Shown: piece after piece, positions 63,037-64,000 of the stretch
How positions within the stretch are numbered: the stretch's first letter is position 1
Layout of the letters: each line of letters begins with the position of its first letter
Source: Nitrospira sp.
GTDB lineage: Bacteria; Nitrospirota; Nitrospiria; Nitrospirales; Nitrospiraceae
Length of the DNA: 64,000 nucleotides
NCBI GenBank assembly: GCA_030653545.1
Contig: JAURZE010000024.1
Coordinates: forward strand, 1 to 64,000
Reading direction: 5' to 3'
Notes under the pieces: model-generated
Told to the model about the DNA's origin: nothing
What the model saw: only the letters and a program-made list of their open reading frames with translations
Database searches by the model: none
Translations under genes and position numbers: made by a program

Positions 63037-63720
63037 ATGTTCAAGAATCGACGTCAGCCCAAGATTAATCTCCTTGCGTGTCATGCAATGATCCCAATAC
63101 TCCTCCTGATCATCTCGTTCATCGGCACGGTCTCCGCGACTTCCGCTACCGCCGCCCCACGCGAACAGATGATTCCAGTCTTAAGTCAAGTGGGGGAAGC
63201 AAGCGCACGAGGGACAGTAGGGTATGTGCACATCACATTCGACCGGCGGTCGGACGCGGCGGGATTAGCCATCCGATTTAATACCGAGCCGGGACGCTTT
63301 TCTCGTTCAGCCCAGGCCTCCATCGAAGAGGCCATTCGCCGCACCGCCCACTCGTTGAAACTCTCGACTGATTCCTGGACGGTGGTGCTGACCGTTCCCT
63401 ATTCGGATATTGTGGTCTCCGGTGGGCACTTGTCTGGAATGGTAGGGCTAAGTGTTGCCGCAATGGCAACAGGACGCACGATCGACCCGGGACTCCTCGT
63501 GACAGGCAGGATTACTCAAGAAGGAAAGATTGGACCAGTGGGGTCTGCTCCCCTACAGGTGCCCGCGCCAGGACGTGCACGGTTGCGGCGGGTCGTCGTA
63601 TCAAAAGAACAGTCGCTCGTCGAGCGCGACCAACCGGCGCGTGAGCTCGTACAGGTCACGCCCGTTAGTTCTGTCACCCAAGCGTTTCAAGAACTCACTG
63701 GCGAACCACCCAAGCCCTAA
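63037..63720 (+). CDS. Exported Lon-like (S16-type) protein, probably inactive
   Basis: 227 residues with a signal or anchor helix (about 17-40) and a Lon-type proteolytic domain (about 100-195). LSGMVGLSVAAMATGRTI followed by GRITQEGKIGPVGS matches the S16 pattern (PSAG, TGR, TGEI, LPIGG). The Ser region is HLSG (S133), and the catalytic Lys of the dyad is replaced by Gln174 in the APLQVPA stretch. It is therefore a likely pseudo-protease, and export is unusual for Lon-type domains. Confidence 0.7.
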   Translation: MFKNRRQPKINLLACHAMIPILLLIISFIGTVSATSATAAPREQMIPVLSQVGEASARGTVGYVHITFDRRSDAAGLAIRFNTEPGRFSRSAQASIEEAIRRTAHSLKLSTDSWTVVLTVPYSDIVVSGGHLSGMVGLSVAAMATGRTIDPGLLVTGRITQEGKIGPVGSAPLQVPAPGRARLRRVVVSKEQSLVERDQPARELVQVTPVSSVTQAFQELTGEPPKP

Positions 63721-63747
63721 GCGTGATTCTTAATTTTACCCGTCTCT

Positions 63748-64000
63748 CTACCGAAGCGTCGCAATCGACACCCCGTCTCCCCCTTCAGCCCGATCACCGG
63801 GACGGAACCCTGCAACATAGGGCGACTCCGACAGATACTTACGTAATGCGGATTTCAAACGTCCTGTCCCATGTCCATGAATGATGCGCAGAAACGGCGC
63901 GCCCTCAAGCGTCGCCCGATCCAGCGCGGCAATGACGTGATCAAGCGCCTCATCAGCCGCCTGCCCGCGCACATCGACCACCGTCTGTTCGTCGAGACCC
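63748..64000 (-). CDS. mutS2: MutS2 C-terminal end (Smr domain), runs off the window
   Basis: 84 codons to the window edge. The Smr core is clear: VDVRGQAADEALDHVIAALD and the IIHGHGTGRLKSALRKYL end, which is the nuclease motif (HGxGxG). MutS2 ends in an Smr domain that cleaves DNA or RNA at collided ribosomes and recombination intermediates. The rest of the gene lies beyond 64000. Confidence 0.8.
   Translation of the reverse strand, partial: GLDEQTVVDVRGQAADEALDHVIAALDRATLEGAPFLRIIHGHGTGRLKSALRKYLSESPYVAGFRPGDRAEGGDGVSIATLR

Noticed and set aside
1-64000. CRISPR array, tRNA or rRNA genes
   Set aside because: No regular spaced direct repeats and no recognisable cloverleaf or rRNA sequence were seen by eye; a tRNAscan-SE and Infernal run would settle it.

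Overview
The window looks like chromosomal DNA of a GC-rich, Gram-negative, diderm bacterium. The gene content fits Nitrospira or a close relative: orphan HAMP membrane proteins next to pseudopilins, DUF3365 haem protein, DUF2330 next to an RnfD-like protein, DUF3047, many small exported proteins, and a dispersed hairpin repeat. This assignment is inference from gene content; there is no rRNA, tRNA or ribosomal protein gene to anchor it. No CRISPR array, tRNA or rRNA was seen.

Layout. 1-180 is the end of an IS3-type transposase gene, followed by a HEPN-like protein (180-1565) and several small membrane or exported proteins. 5104-5927 is an MntA/HepT toxin-antitoxin pair. 6022-8258 couples an RnfD-like membrane protein to an exported DUF2330 protein and ends in a strong hairpin. 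9763-11054 holds a lipoprotein and a tandem universal stress protein, convergent with a 1436-residue Lhr-type helicase (11043-15353). 15526-22316 is a tight five-gene unit: exported protein, two paralogous HAMP membrane proteins, a GspG-like pseudopilin with a Gly/Ser insert, and a large hybrid histidine kinase broken by a single in-frame TAG. A 66-bp remnant of a second lhr gene lies just behind it.

22548-35966 holds a beta-propeller lipoprotein, an SDR protein, a membrane SGNH hydrolase with a C-terminal PAS domain, a CPBP protease, an aminotransferase / haem protein / amidohydrolase unit, a J-domain protein, a DUF6573-like protein, and a DHH-CBS-tRNA nucleotidyltransferase fusion. 36153-38450 carries small charged exported proteins and two AMPK-type glycogen-binding (CBM48) proteins, one of them decayed. 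38742-41869 is a four-gene operon: radical SAM protein, DUF547 lipoprotein, ferritin-like protein and TIGR04283 glycosyltransferase.

42113-53849 contains a TVP38 / mercuric-reductase-like / DUF3047 operon, an EF-hand protein, a sulfite-oxidase-like protein, a ydbH-ynbE-ydbL operon for envelope lipid homeostasis, a dipeptide epimerase, and a second pseudopilin + HAMP pair. 53910-64000 holds lipoproteins, a GlcG-type protein, a beta-helix protein and housekeeping genes (coaE, trxB, thiI, queG, 3' end of mutS2), plus a sigma-54 activator with a degenerate receiver and an exported Lon-like protein missing the usual catalytic lysine.

The most interesting points are the recurring HAMP/pseudopilin module, the amber codon in the hybrid kinase, the SGNH-PAS fusion, the radical SAM operon, the lhr remnant, and a family of ~120-bp imperfect palindromes present three times.
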